From: Zelopaecilomyces penicillatus
Lineage: Eukaryota > Ascomycota > Sordariomycetes > Hypocreales > Pseudodiploosporaceae
Direction: 5' to 3'
DNA: 64,000 nucleotides
Assembly: GCA_005765155.1 (NCBI GenBank)
Contig: VCCP01000003.1
Span: 5,208,001 to 5,272,000 of the forward strand
Positions 47,004 through 57,333 of the stretch are shown here, piece after piece; within the stretch, counting starts at the first letter, position 1; each line of letters opens with the position of its first letter. Under the pieces are notes generated by a model that was not told the origin of the DNA, did not search any database, and saw nothing but the letters and a program-made list of their open reading frames with translations. The position numbers and the translations under genes are program-made.

Positions 47004-48157
47004 ATGGCATACGATCGACGTACAGGCATTACAGATAGGTAGGTGACTGTTACTCCGTATTGATGGCACACATTGGCACAGTCAGAATCCGAGTCAGAGT
47101 CAGGGGTTGAGGGGGGCAAGGGGAAGAAGGGGAGGGGGAGATCGTAGATGGGAAAAAGGAAGAACGGTAGAGACTATCGCTGCCGATCCCTTTTGTTTCC
47201 TTTTTCGTGGCCTCAACGCAGGGACTTGTCGTACTGTTACGGTACAGCTTTTCGTGCATTGTGCTAGAAGTGCCGTTCATTGCAAGTTTCGTAATATCAG
47301 ATAGACACGCCAGTCTCCTGATCGCCAGCCTCTGTACAAAACCTCTCAGCATGACCCAGTACTTTCAACAACCCTGTGCACCGGATGCACCCCCCATCCC
47401 GTCACATTACATCCCACGTTCATATCCATGTTTCCCCGTGCGTGCAGTGCAGTGCATGTGTGACGTGGAGCGCCTCCAACCTCCAAATCCTAGCAGGGGG
47501 TTGTGTGTTCAAAGAAATCCAGTGGCCCAGATACCCGGACCATCAGGCAGTGCCACGCATCCAACGTGGTATTTTGGCTATCATATGTAAGAAAAAATGT
47601 TACTTTATCGGTAGTATTTTTATTGTAGATAATAATTACCTGTAGCAAAGACATTTCAAAGTAGGTATGGTATTGGAAATAAAACGGCACATAATAGCAA
47701 AAGCATCACATATAGGCAGTCACCTACATGCCTCCGCACAACTCCCTGATCCCCTGACCGTCTGCAACGCTCCAGCCGGCCAGTTGCCCTAAAACTCGTG
47801 CCCCAGGCAGCCGACCCCTAGTATCCCCCAAATCGCCCGAATCGCCCCAGTGTCCCCAATCGCTTCCAGCACTACTACAAGGCTCCGAGGCCTCGGTTAC
47901 ACAGCATTCATCACGCTCGTCCAGCCAGCCACTTGGCCAGGCTGTCTCACTCACCCTCCTCACCTGCATATCTGCATATCCTCCAGGGTCTCCAAGACTC
48001 CAACTCCCACATTGAGACACACCAGACACTTTAGACACACGTTCAGACGCTTTAAGGCACACGGAGCGCGCCGTGACGCCGCACAGCTTCTGCCGCGACA
48101 AGGCGCATCATCAACCATTGCACAGCATCGATAGTCGCCGCGGCTCATCTGAGCCTT

Positions 48158-48179
48158 CGCCTCGCCTCGCCTCGCCTCG
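48158..48179. repeat. CCTCG pentanucleotide repeat
   Basis: About four to five CGCCT/CCTCG units in the presumed leader region of the downstream coiled-coil gene. Confidence 0.7.
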
Positions 48180-48842
48180 TCTGCTCAGCTTGCTTTGCTT
48201 TTGCTTCTTTGTCCCTAATGATTGATTGCTTGGTCGAACGAGTGGGTGTGCGCATATATGCATACATACGAAGCAGTCCAGATATATCCTCTCTTATCGG
48301 CGCTAATACCTCCTGTCCTCGCCCAGCTTCTCGATTTGCGGCATTCTCGGGTGGTCCCAAAAGCCCCCATCCCGACCCGTAATACTATCGACCATTATTG
48401 CACTACACCCTGTACCGACGGCCAGGTAGCGTTTATTAGTACCGACAAACTTGGCTTGAGATCGACCAACCCTACTTTTCCTTGCCTCTCACCTTTATTA
48501 GTCGGCCACCCCTCCACCATCCTCCACCCTCCATCAATCAACCCACCACCCAATCCAACCAGCAGACATCTGCGTCATCACACAGCTCGCTTCTCCTCCG
48601 CAGGACCACCCACATCCGACATACATTCTGTACGGTGCGAAACGCCACCAAAAGCAAGTCAGAGCAAGCGACAAGGCGCCGTCATCCATTTGCTCGTCCG
48701 ACAAAGCATCCCGTCTAATCACACGTCCGACAGCTTTCCGCTCAACTAAATTGATCTCGACAACAGCGGAGCCACTACCTGGAAAGTTCACTCGCAACAA
48801 GTCGATGGTGTTCCGTGCAGTCACCTATCTGCTCGGCGGCGC

Positions 48843-50897
48843 ATGCCAACCATGATAACGTTGGCTTCCGACTCCTTCCTCCCATCCGGCGGTTTTGACA
48901 GTACCAAAATGTTCGCCAACGGCCCTTCCTGTCACCCGGACCGCAGCTCCTCGACGATCCTTTCTCCGCAACTCCCTCTCTCCTTCAAAACCATGTCCCC
49001 CTCTGCGGGTCCTGCCGCCATCAATGGTCATCAACCGTCGTCTCCTTCTCAATACCCGTTCGACATCTCTCCATCCTCGCGCGCCTACTCTAACTCGATT
49101 TCCTCCTCCGCGCCACACGCTGCAGCTCCGTTTCACCACTATACGTGGGCTTCTTCGCTCCCGCCCTCAATCGAATCAGTGTCTTTGTCCTTTCCAAACT
49201 CGTCCCTGCATCACCTTGCCAACAACTCGTCTTCGAATATTGCCAGTCGACATCTGCCCGGTGCTGGCCCCCCACACTCCCACCTAGCGCCATACGTTGG
49301 GAGCCCTCTTGCGACGAACAGTCTTCCCGTCGGACTCGACACCACCACATCTCTTTCACGGTCCGTCTCTGCTGATGCGGCAGGGCTCCAGTACCACGCG
49401 CCGCCCTCGTCATCCTCTGCACAATACATGGTCCAGCGCCTCACTCAGCAAAACGCTTCGATTCGTGAGGCTTGGGAGGCTGAACGCAACTATCTCGAGG
49501 CCAATAGGCGTCGGGCTGAAGAGGTCTACCAGGAAGAACGTCTCATAATGGAGGATGTACGGGAAGCCTGGTACACTGAAAAGAACGAGATGCAATACGA
49601 GATGCAGGCTCTTAGAGAACGCATTCAGCGCCTCGAGGGTGAGAATTCCACTCTCAAAGCTGTCGCTGCACAGAGCATCCAGGTTACTGGTGTCGTCTCG
49701 CCCCTGGCTAGTTTACGAGGCGATAGCGCCGATGATTCCACCGGAAGTCCTTCATACTTCTCGGTTGTCCCCGGCTCCGTACCGGCCGCTGCATCATCGC
49801 TAAAGCAATCTCGACACCATAACGATCGTGATCTGGCTGATCCTCTCCCCCCTGGATTAGATGGTGCATCCAGACGACCACATTTTGCTGGCCCAGGTAG
49901 TTCTCGCACGTCTCCCTCACGGCAACCGGACTCATCGAATTTTGTCACTCTCGACCCAAGAACTGAACCTAAAAACTCCACTACGCAAGACTTCTTGTCG
50001 CCCATCTTGGAACCCACCGATATGGCTCCAGTCCCCATTATCGATGTCATGGAAATCGATCCGAAACTAGAAGGCATCTCATTGAAGGCTACAGCCATTC
50101 AGAAATCTACATTTGTGGGGTCCCCTACCAAGTCATCCCCGGCCACATCTCCGCCAGCCAATACGAATCTGGGACAATTATTTTCCCCACAAGATCGCCC
50201 ATTGCCGGTTAAGCGCGGATCATCCAAAGACCACACTGTGCAGGTAATGGCGGTGGAAGAGTCACGGCGGTTGACAATGCATGCTGGCCACACCCCAAAT
50301 CACTCCCTGTCGCTTTTCCCGACTATGACCACCGTAACAGAAACTAGCACTGTCGTTGGACAGAGTGAGGAGCATACGCCAAACCCAACATCTACGAGAC
50401 GGCATACTCGAATCAATGCCCGCGGCGGCCGTCTGGAGCCTCTATCCCATCAAAAAGGCAGACTGGCTTCACTATCTGATGCACCTTCGGCGAGTGGAGA
50501 GACCGGCGAACTCGACGACACGCTTATGGATCCAAGTGATGATGTTCCACTGAAAGGCCCACTCATGGTGAAGAATATCCCGGCCCAGGACGAGATTTTC
50601 TGGGAGGCGGTGAACAGGAAGCTGGAGCCCATCAGTCAGGGACTTGATGCACTACCAACAGTAATGCAAGCCGCTCTAACCGAACCAGATGCTGTTACCC
50701 AAGATCCCAGTGGACATAGCGCTAAGCCGCGAACTTTGCCCCCCATACCCGTTGTTGGTGGCGATGCCGCCAACGATACAAATGCAAGCGAATCCGATGA
50801 CAATGAGGCGGCGCACAACAATAAGACAATGCTGCCTGAAGTACCTCTCAAATTCAAGAGCACGTCCAATTTCGGAGCGCCATTCGGAGCGATGTAG
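48843..50897 (+). CDS. Ser/Pro-rich protein with central coiled coil, function unknown
   Basis: Single exon, 684 aa; Met4 could also be the start. I do not recognise the family. Residues 1-195 are rich in Ser, Pro and His and probably disordered. A charged coiled coil follows at about 197-280, from MVQRLTQQNASIREAW and YLEANRRRAEEVYQEERLI through MQYEMQALRERIQRLEGENSTLKAVAAQ. The remainder is again disordered, with Ser-Pro and Thr-Pro sites that kinases could use. A more conserved-looking patch near 575-610 (KGPLMVKNIPAQDEIFWEAVNRKLEPISQGLDALPTVMQAAL) may form helices. No membrane segment or signal peptide is present. The coding potential is convincing from its length and composition. A cytoskeletal or scaffold role would be a guess. 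A very long CT-rich leader precedes the gene. Confidence 0.75.
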   Translation: MPTMITLASDSFLPSGGFDSTKMFANGPSCHPDRSSSTILSPQLPLSFKTMSPSAGPAAINGHQPSSPSQYPFDISPSSRAYSNSISSSAPHAAAPFHHYTWASSLPPSIESVSLSFPNSSLHHLANNSSSNIASRHLPGAGPPHSHLAPYVGSPLATNSLPVGLDTTTSLSRSVSADAAGLQYHAPPSSSSAQYMVQRLTQQNASIREAWEAERNYLEANRRRAEEVYQEERLIMEDVREAWYTEKNEMQYEMQALRERIQRLEGENSTLKAVAAQSIQVTGVVSPLASLRGDSADDSTGSPSYFSVVPGSVPAAASSLKQSRHHNDRDLADPLPPGLDGASRRPHFAGPGSSRTSPSRQPDSSNFVTLDPRTEPKNSTTQDFLSPILEPTDMAPVPIIDVMEIDPKLEGISLKATAIQKSTFVGSPTKSSPATSPPANTNLGQLFSPQDRPLPVKRGSSKDHTVQVMAVEESRRLTMHAGHTPNHSLSLFPTMTTVTETSTVVGQSEEHTPNPTSTRRHTRINARGGRLEPLSHQKGRLASLSDAPSASGETGELDDTLMDPSDDVPLKGPLMVKNIPAQDEIFWEAVNRKLEPISQGLDALPTVMQAALTEPDAVTQDPSGHSAKPRTLPPIPVVGGDAANDTNASESDDNEAAHNNKTMLPEVPLKFKSTSNFGAPFGAM

Positions 50898-52240
50898 GAA
50901 CACGATGAATGGCAGTCCGGCAAAACGGTGGAACATGGAGACCCCAACGAGGAGATTTACGTCCCTCGAAATCCACCTCCTTCTCCCCCAGATTTTCCCC
51001 TACTACGATCTTGCGGCCTAAACTTTGGTGCTCTTTTTCATGAGGCGGCACCATCACCTTGATATTGCAAGTATCCGGTATTTACTTCAACCAATGCCCC
51101 TTTCGACTTGGAATACCTGCAAGTTGTGCGGGTGTCCTTGTTAATTCAAGCAATGCATTATCACGACAACAAATTCCCCAATTTTCCTTGTTTTCTACCT
51201 TGATTCATCCACATGATCGGGATATTCTCAGCTCCCTTTGCTCTTTTCAAGTAGATAGAATATTTTCGGCAATGACCGAGTTACATATATATATATATAT
51301 ATCATGGGCCAGGCTTACTTGCAAACAGGCAAGGTTACCCAAGCCCCGCAACGGAGGTTCCCTCCTTTTATTTTCCTTTGTTATTCCCCATTCTTACGGC
51401 GGCGCGATTGGTTAGGATTCCCCCTTACGGTTTTAGCACAGCGGCTACATGGTGTTTTCCCCCTATTGATTTTGGTTTTTTTTGGGGTGGGCACGGATGA
51501 CGGTTTTGTTTGAATACCCCCCTTCCGGCTTGGCTGGGCTTGCAGCAACATCAGCTGGCAGGTCTTTGTTGGGCTGTGACTAGATGGAAATTCGATTGAT
51601 TGAAAGGCATATCACAAGAAGGTGGTGTGGAACGACCTTTGTGGTTAATGGTGAATGATGCGTGGTTCCAAATAGTGGGAACGCCTCTATAAGGCCAAAA
51701 TACACGGCTCTAAGAGCAATCTTTACATGATTATCAAATTTGCATGTGACTACGATGACACTTGATGATGCCCAAGCCAGAGCTAATGACGTCACTCTTT
51801 CTTTTATATCTGACCTTAGTGTCATCTGGGAGTGATAATTGTGTGATATTTTCTCTACTCGTTCTGATCTGGATGTTCACATCTATCCTTTTCATTGGTT
51901 CTGAAAATCCATGGCTAACCCACGAACATAAAACCGCATTCAACCAACAAGCAATCATATAATGCACCCTAACTTTCCAGTCAAAATCCCTTAGGAAGAA
52001 GGGCTTTCCAATGGGCTGCTCTTGGCATCAATTAGCAATAACGAAAAGAAAAATGAGAAAAACGTCAAGCCTCTTTGTGCAAAATCAGCCTTTGCCGTGT
52101 GCGCCCCAAACGCCGAAATCATCATTTGGTGTGAATCGGGACGTGATATAAACCAAAAGCATGGAAAGAAGTAGAGATGGATGAATCAAAGATGTGGTTT
52201 TTTTTTTGGATGAATTTATTTGTTGACTTTATTGTTGCAT
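50898..52240. other. Intergenic region between convergent genes
   Basis: 1.34 kb between the 3' ends of the coiled-coil gene (+) and atg3 (-). It holds an (AT)n run at 51285-51302 and a T10 run at 52198-52207. No gene is visible. Confidence 0.6.
51285..51302. repeat. AT dinucleotide repeat
   Basis: Nine AT units between two convergent genes, possibly part of a 3' UTR or polyadenylation signal. Confidence 0.75.
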
Positions 52241-53431
52241 TTAGACGCTCATGGTGAAATCGTAATCGATGCCAGGGGTGACACTAGCCAGGAACTGGAT
52301 GATGTGTTAGCCAAAAAAATGTGTTATTAAGGTCGGTATTTCTCATTCACCTTGATGAACACAACCAAATAGTGGTCCACGAGGATAGCATTCGCCTCAG
52401 CCTCATGCACCTCCTCCCACTCATCCTTGTCTTCGCGCGCGGCACCCTTAACATCAAGCCTGCCGAGCTCGTCAACCAGCCCTTGCATACCTGATGGCAA
52501 GTCTCCGGAGGCGGCTTTACCCGCGCGACGCTTCTCGCGCTGGATCTCGAGAGCGGCGTCGGCACGGTCCATGAGCGTCTTCATGACGGGAGCGTGTTTG
52601 CAAGGGTGGACGCTGGCCATCTTGACGCCGTCGTAGTAGGGGAAATCTTCGAGGGTGACAGTCTTGTCTTTGTAGTCGCCCATGATGTCTTCCATCATGG
52701 CGCGTGGGGGGAGGGGCGTGCCGTCGGGGTTGTAGCCGGCGAGGTAGAGGCGCGGGGTTCGCCAGGCGTTAGAGTATGTGATGTAGATATTGTAGGTTCG
52801 TCGACCACTAGTAACGTCTGTTAGCTTAATGAACGAAGATTGCATGACTTGGCGGGGGATATTTCGTATCTGTGCTTGTTGTTTAGCACCGTTCACAAGC
52901 TTACCTGTTTTGTCCCTCCGCGTTGGTATCCCTGATGATGGCATCGTCATCATCCTCGTCTTCCATGTCGGGGATTTCATCGTTGTCAAGCTCCGTCGAG
53001 TCCGCCACGTTGCCCGAATCATCTACCGACCGCACATTCCTTGCCTTGAGAGCCTGCGAACTTGCTAGCCCGCCTGTCCTCAGCCAGCCATCTTCATCAT
53101 TCGATGATCCCGCGGCGCCGTCGTTGAAGCCTTCGCCGTCGTTGACTATGGCCTCCTCGTGGCCTGCATCACCAGCAAAGTCCTCGTTTAAGCGGCGGTG
53201 GCAGGGCACGTTGCGGGTGACGAGGAACTGCGTCTCCGTGTCCGGGAAGAAACGGTTCTTCTGAGGTTCGGCATCGGCCCACTTCCAGGTCCCGAAGTGG
53301 TCGACGAGGAACTGTCCCGCGGCGAGGAACTCCTCGGGTGTGATCTGACCAGTCTCGCGGAAGGTGGATGTGTGCGATACGGGAGTATAGCGTTCCCGCA
53401 GGTTATTGACGGTTGAGTAGATGTAATTCAT
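52241..53431 (-). CDS. atg3: Atg3, E2-like Atg8-conjugating enzyme
   Basis: Three exons, 53431-52905, 52807-52351 and 52294-52241, give 345 aa (yeast Atg3 is 310). Introns of 97 and 56 nt have GTAAGC and GTGAAT donors, and the first has a GCTAAC branch point. Atg3 receives Atg8 from Atg7 and transfers it to phosphatidylethanolamine during autophagosome formation. The amphipathic N-terminus (MNYIYSTVNNLRERYTPVSH) is the membrane-curvature sensor. A long acidic flexible region (EIPDMEDEDDDDA) spans about 90-175. The E2 core begins at RRTYNIYITYSN, and the catalytic Cys is in HPCKH at about residue 245. WEEV near the C-terminus is a plausible Atg8-interacting motif. The short last exon encodes the conserved end FLASVTPGIDYDFTMSV. 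Confidence 0.95.
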
Positions 53432-54073
53432 GATGATTGTTTACTATATTCCAGGAACCGGCTTGACTGCCAAAGTGGGAGTTTTACTGGCCGCCAGGCT
53501 GCTTGGATACGATGTGATGCCGTTGATCTGGAGCTGGGTGTCGTCGTGGATATATCGCTTCTCTGTTGGTTGTTGTTTCGTATATGTGCTGGGCTTTCTT
53601 TGAGTGCTGAGGTGAAGAAGTTGAGGGTAAATGGGGGATCAGGATCAAGATGATGAAGATGGGGGAAGAGGCAAAAATAGGCAGAAATGACGAGATGAGT
53701 CCGAGTGACTGCTTGTCTGCTGACTGGAGCTGTCAAACGGGTTCGAGGCAGCGACCCAGAGGAGGCGATCACATGGCGGGGGATGGCGGGGGTTTGCTAG
53801 CACTAGCTAGCGTCTGTGATTAGGCCGTGGCGGTGCTGTGTGGCTGTGACTGTAGATTTGATCTCTGAGACTTTCCTCATAGCCCAATCTTGTGTTTAAA
53901 CTGTAACACAAGCAAGACTGCTCCGCCATGCAACATCGATTCAGCCATCTTGGTATGAAGACAGCTTGTAGAACAGGTAATGGATGTATTTATATACAAG
54001 GCACATTGGGTTAACACCTATGATGGCGGCATTCATCATCAAACCGGGCCGTAACGAGCAATTACTTTCATCT
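53432..54073. other. Upstream region of atg3
   Basis: 642 bp between the atg3 start and the 3' end of the GT8-like gene. It contains the atg3 promoter and an imperfect palindrome, GCTAGCACTAGCTAGC, near 53796-53811. It marks the left border of the presumed peptide cluster. Confidence 0.5.
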
Positions 54074-55081
54074 CTACCAATTCAATCGCTTGGCTGCCGC
54101 TCTGCCTTCAAAGAAGCCCTCCATCTGCCATCGAATAGACAGGAATGCATCTCGGATCTCTTCATTGCGCGGTGACCACCACTTATCATGGAGCGAAACT
54201 GCTCCGCCTCGGAGGTCGCCAAGGGTCGGGGCCATAACATTCCAGTGCGTCCGCAGCGGCCTCCATGGCATATTGCCCTCGCGTCGGTGCGCGTAGTTGA
54301 GCAGGCTTTGCTCTGCCAGCCCATCTGGGAAGCGTCCAGGGAGCCGTAGCAAGGATATATAGTATTCGAATAGGGTTATCGATGGTGCCAAGATGAACAA
54401 CCCGCCGTTGAGTTGTTGTGGTTCCTCAAAGTCAGGCGGGCCGGGAGGAAAGTCATGTTCTATCCAGGTTTGTGTAATGGCAGCAAACGCATATTCTGTT
54501 GGAAGAGGCGCCTCATCAGACTTTATGCCTGCTGGTTCGTTTACAACGGCGATGGTGCTAATCTCATCGTCATCGAATATGCCGTCCAGCGGTGCTGTAA
54601 GAATCGTATCGGCGTCGATGAAGCAGATACGGTCGTATTCAGTCATCTGCCAAAAGCGAAGTTTTGCAAATACCTGTTTCCAGCGCTCTTCATCTGCGAC
54701 AACCCATCCAGGGTTGATAGGCTGGACCTCGACGATTGTCGCCCCATCTCGCTCCAGCTGCGCTCGCTTCGCTGGATGGCAATCTGGGAGCACTGCTACC
54801 AGAAATGGGATATCTGGCCTATTGCCTCGGGTCTTTTTGGCATGTCGAAGCTGATATGTCAACATTCTTGCTGCTATGAAGTACGGCTCCGTCATGTTGC
54901 CATCCGACGTTGTGCCTGCAAGTAAAGTGGCAAAAGCATACTTGGGTCTCTGCGGTAAATGTAGCTGGCGAGAGAGCGTTATCAAGGTAATTAGGAACAC
55001 GATGAGTCCCAAAGGTCGCAGGCAGCGTGCAGAAAAATACATCGTCAGAGGTCGCTTTGAAGAGATCAAGCAGACATCCAT
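54074..55081 (-). CDS. GT8-like (glycogenin-type) glycosyltransferase, type II membrane protein
   Basis: Single exon, 335 aa; Met14 is an alternative start. A signal anchor lies at about 21-42 (LRPLGLIVFLITLITLSRQLHL), so the catalytic domain should face the Golgi lumen. The GT-A fold shows KYAFATLLAG near 47 and FLVAVLPD near 93. The metal-binding DAD is at 156-158 in RICFIDADTIL, and LNGGLFILAP and HWNVMAP lie towards the end. These match fungal GT8 proteins of the glycogenin/GlcNAc-transferase group. The donor sugar and acceptor are unknown. The gene is divergent from a second glycosyltransferase with a 568-bp spacer, and the two are likely co-regulated. I infer that it decorates the secreted peptide encoded nearby, but it might instead serve general protein glycosylation. 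Confidence 0.85.
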   Translation of the reverse strand: MDVCLISSKRPLTMYFSARCLRPLGLIVFLITLITLSRQLHLPQRPKYAFATLLAGTTSDGNMTEPYFIAARMLTYQLRHAKKTRGNRPDIPFLVAVLPDCHPAKRAQLERDGATIVEVQPINPGWVVADEERWKQVFAKLRFWQMTEYDRICFIDADTILTAPLDGIFDDDEISTIAVVNEPAGIKSDEAPLPTEYAFAAITQTWIEHDFPPGPPDFEEPQQLNGGLFILAPSITLFEYYISLLRLPGRFPDGLAEQSLLNYAHRREGNMPWRPLRTHWNVMAPTLGDLRGGAVSLHDKWWSPRNEEIRDAFLSIRWQMEGFFEGRAAAKRLNW

Positions 55082-55649
55082 TGGCCCCGTCTAGACGTTG
55101 AGCACCGCCTCAGCGATTTCCGTGCTTGCGCTACATGTCCGGTTACCCATACCAATCATTATTCACCAACCATTAATTCGTCTACAGGTTAATTAGTCCC
55201 AGTCAGATTTTGGCGCCAACGACTTGCGCAGTTGTGCTTACGGCTGCAGCCCCGGCCGGGATCACGGCAGCACGGCCCCAGGACGTCTTAGCTGGTGGTC
55301 CGTTGTCTCCTTATTCAGGACCTTGAAGTATTAAAAAGCTGAGTCTTTCCAATTTAGGCTGCCTGCTCAAGTAAGCTTAGGCTGAGCCATGTGTCTCCAC
55401 CAACTTGGATGGTGTATGTAGCAACACACACGGCGTGAACAAGCGGAGCTCACTATGAATGACATGCTACTTCCTTGAACTCCATTGGAAGTCTGGAACG
55501 ACAGCTTTGTTTTTTGTCACTGTCCGTACTATCGTGTCCTTCCCACAACGTCGAAGAAATAGATAAGAACTGGGCAAGCCAAAGCATTCATGCTTACATG
55601 ATCGACATACTCGGAAGTCCTCAGCATTTCTTGTCTTGCATTCGAGTAG
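55082..55649. promoter_or_regulatory. Divergent promoter of the two glycosyltransferase genes
   Basis: 568 bp between two divergent starts. No gene is present. A GC-rich patch at 55240-55280 contains CGGCTGCAGCCCCGGCCGG. CGG/CCG triplets are the kind of site bound by Zn2Cys6 regulators, but I cannot identify a defined operator. Confidence 0.5.
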
Positions 55650-56922
55650 ATGATGCAGCTAAGGCGGCGGTGGTTTCGCCTCTGTTGTCTCCTCCTTTTC
55701 GTGATTTCTGTCTCAGTCTTTTGTATCTCTAGGTTGGGACTGCCCAGGTACACAAAAATAGCTTGGTAGGTACTGACTGCTCTACCCCTATTAACAGCAT
55801 GTGCCATTTTCTAATCTAGGTTGTTTTTTGGTAGGCCAGGATACCATGGCAGGGGTGTTGGCGTGTCAGACCGGGTCAACCTGATCAAAAGTCTCTATGA
55901 GGCGATCAAACATGATGGAGCCAGCCCATTCGTGACCCCAGATGGCATCACCTGGACGATTAGAGGCGATGTAGTATGGAAACATCCTCTTGAAAACCAG
56001 TTATGCATCCTCGACGTCAACACGGACTCAATGGTTGAAACGGATTCCGCGTGGTATACGGGCGGTTTTAATTGGACAAATGCTAAGAAGACAACTCCAG
56101 GCGTTCTCAACCATTACCTGTATGGTGAGTGAGCGTTGTCACACCAGCCCACCGCTATCATATCATGTGCTAATTTGGAGCGCTATAGCTAAGATCCACG
56201 GATATCAATACCATTTTATGCATTCACCACCGATTGCTGGTCGGGACGCAGCATGGCTTCGAATTCCAGCGATATCTGTCGCTCTGCAGCGTGGTTGTCG
56301 TTTCGTCGTCTACCTGGATACAGACGCCATATTGCCACACCTGCGATTGCCTATGGAATGGCTCCTGAACTACTGGAATATAACAACAGATACAATCATG
56401 GCATCGTCTCAGGAACCACTGTATTGGCTGCGGAAGCTTTGGAATACCAGCCAGGAGGAGGTCAATGCCACTTATGAAGAACCCTTTTTGAGTTGGACTT
56501 CTGGATTTGATACTCGTGGGCGCCGTGCCGTCAATGGTGGCGTGTTGATCATACAAAACACACCGCGCACGACAGAGATGCTACGACGCTGGAAGGACTG
56601 CCCTTCAGGTAGTCGATATCGTGGATGTGAGGCACTGGCGCAGGGTTGGCCAGCGGAACAAGGTGCCTTTAATGAGTACGTTCGTTATGACTTTCTCAAC
56701 TATATACGGGAGCTTCCATGTGATGAGGCCCACGGATACCCCAACGCGTCTATAGATTGTCATGGTTCGCTTATCCGACATTATACCCTGGACAAACAGA
56801 TGGTTGCCAAGGCTATGGATGACATTATAGCACGGGATATCATGGAAAGCACACAGAGATTAATGCTTCGAGAAAAAAAACATATATATGAGGAAATGCA
56901 CTTAGATAACTCGAACATTTAG
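55650..56922 (+). CDS. GT-A glycosyltransferase of GT34 (GMA12/MNN10)-like type, membrane anchored
   Basis: Three exons: 55650-55765 (or 55747), 55820-56124 and 56189-56922, giving 384 or 378 aa. Two donors in exon 1 (GTACAC and GTAGGT, 18 nt apart) keep the same frame. The second intron (GTGAGT, TATAG) joins LNHYLY to AKIHGYQYHFMH. The N-terminus is a signal anchor (RLCCLLLFVISVSVFCIS). The catalytic part has HGYQYHFMHSPPIAGRDAAW, then the DxD motif at about 184-186 in FVVYLDTDAILP, and NGGVLIIQNTPRTTEMLRRW. It ends with an acceptor-side His in HGSLIRHYTLDK. This order matches the GMA12/MNN10 alpha-glycosyltransferases. It should act in the Golgi lumen. The RiPP precursor gene follows convergently 0.4 kb away, which suggests but does not prove that its product is the acceptor. 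Confidence 0.8.
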
Positions 56923-57333
56923 AAATGAATATGTTGAATATTATATACTCTTTTCTTATTGTTTTAGAGTCTGTCGAGCGTGTGAATATACAGGTTTGTC
57001 AATTCATCGATATAGATGCCGGTTAGGCGACATGAAGATAACTCTGAACACATGATCACATTTCCCATGGTTTCCACTATTCAACATCATGATTACACAT
57101 GCGTTGACTTTCCCAAAAAGCTGTATGATTATTCACGCTCAAAGTTGCACTTGATTATAACCAGAGCGAGTCATATTCAACAACTAGCTTATCTATATAA
57201 TCCTCCATTTCATACCATACAATGAGTCTCCAGGCAAGAGATGCCATGTTACAGAGGCAAAAATTCTTTAGAGATCGGTGAAAGAATCTTATCAAACCCA
57301 TCAAACAGCGCGTGCCCTTTGAAGTAAATGCTC
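56923..57333. other. Convergent spacer between glycosyltransferase and precursor gene
   Basis: 411 bp, AT-rich, holding the 3' ends of both flanking genes. No gene is visible. Confidence 0.55.

Larger units (their letters stand above)
44468..48842. other. 4.4-kb intergenic region
   Basis: No gene is supported. It contains a 9-bp minisatellite at 46966-47003 and a CCTCG repeat near 48158-48179. The last 1.1 kb are strongly CT-rich on the plus strand, which suggests a long 5' leader for the downstream gene. A 181-codon minus-strand frame at 46465-47010 is an artefact of the minisatellite at its start. Confidence 0.55.

Noticed and set aside
46465..47010. Minus-strand frame beginning with repeated Cys-Ala
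   Set aside because: It translates the 9-bp minisatellite; not a cysteine-rich protein.
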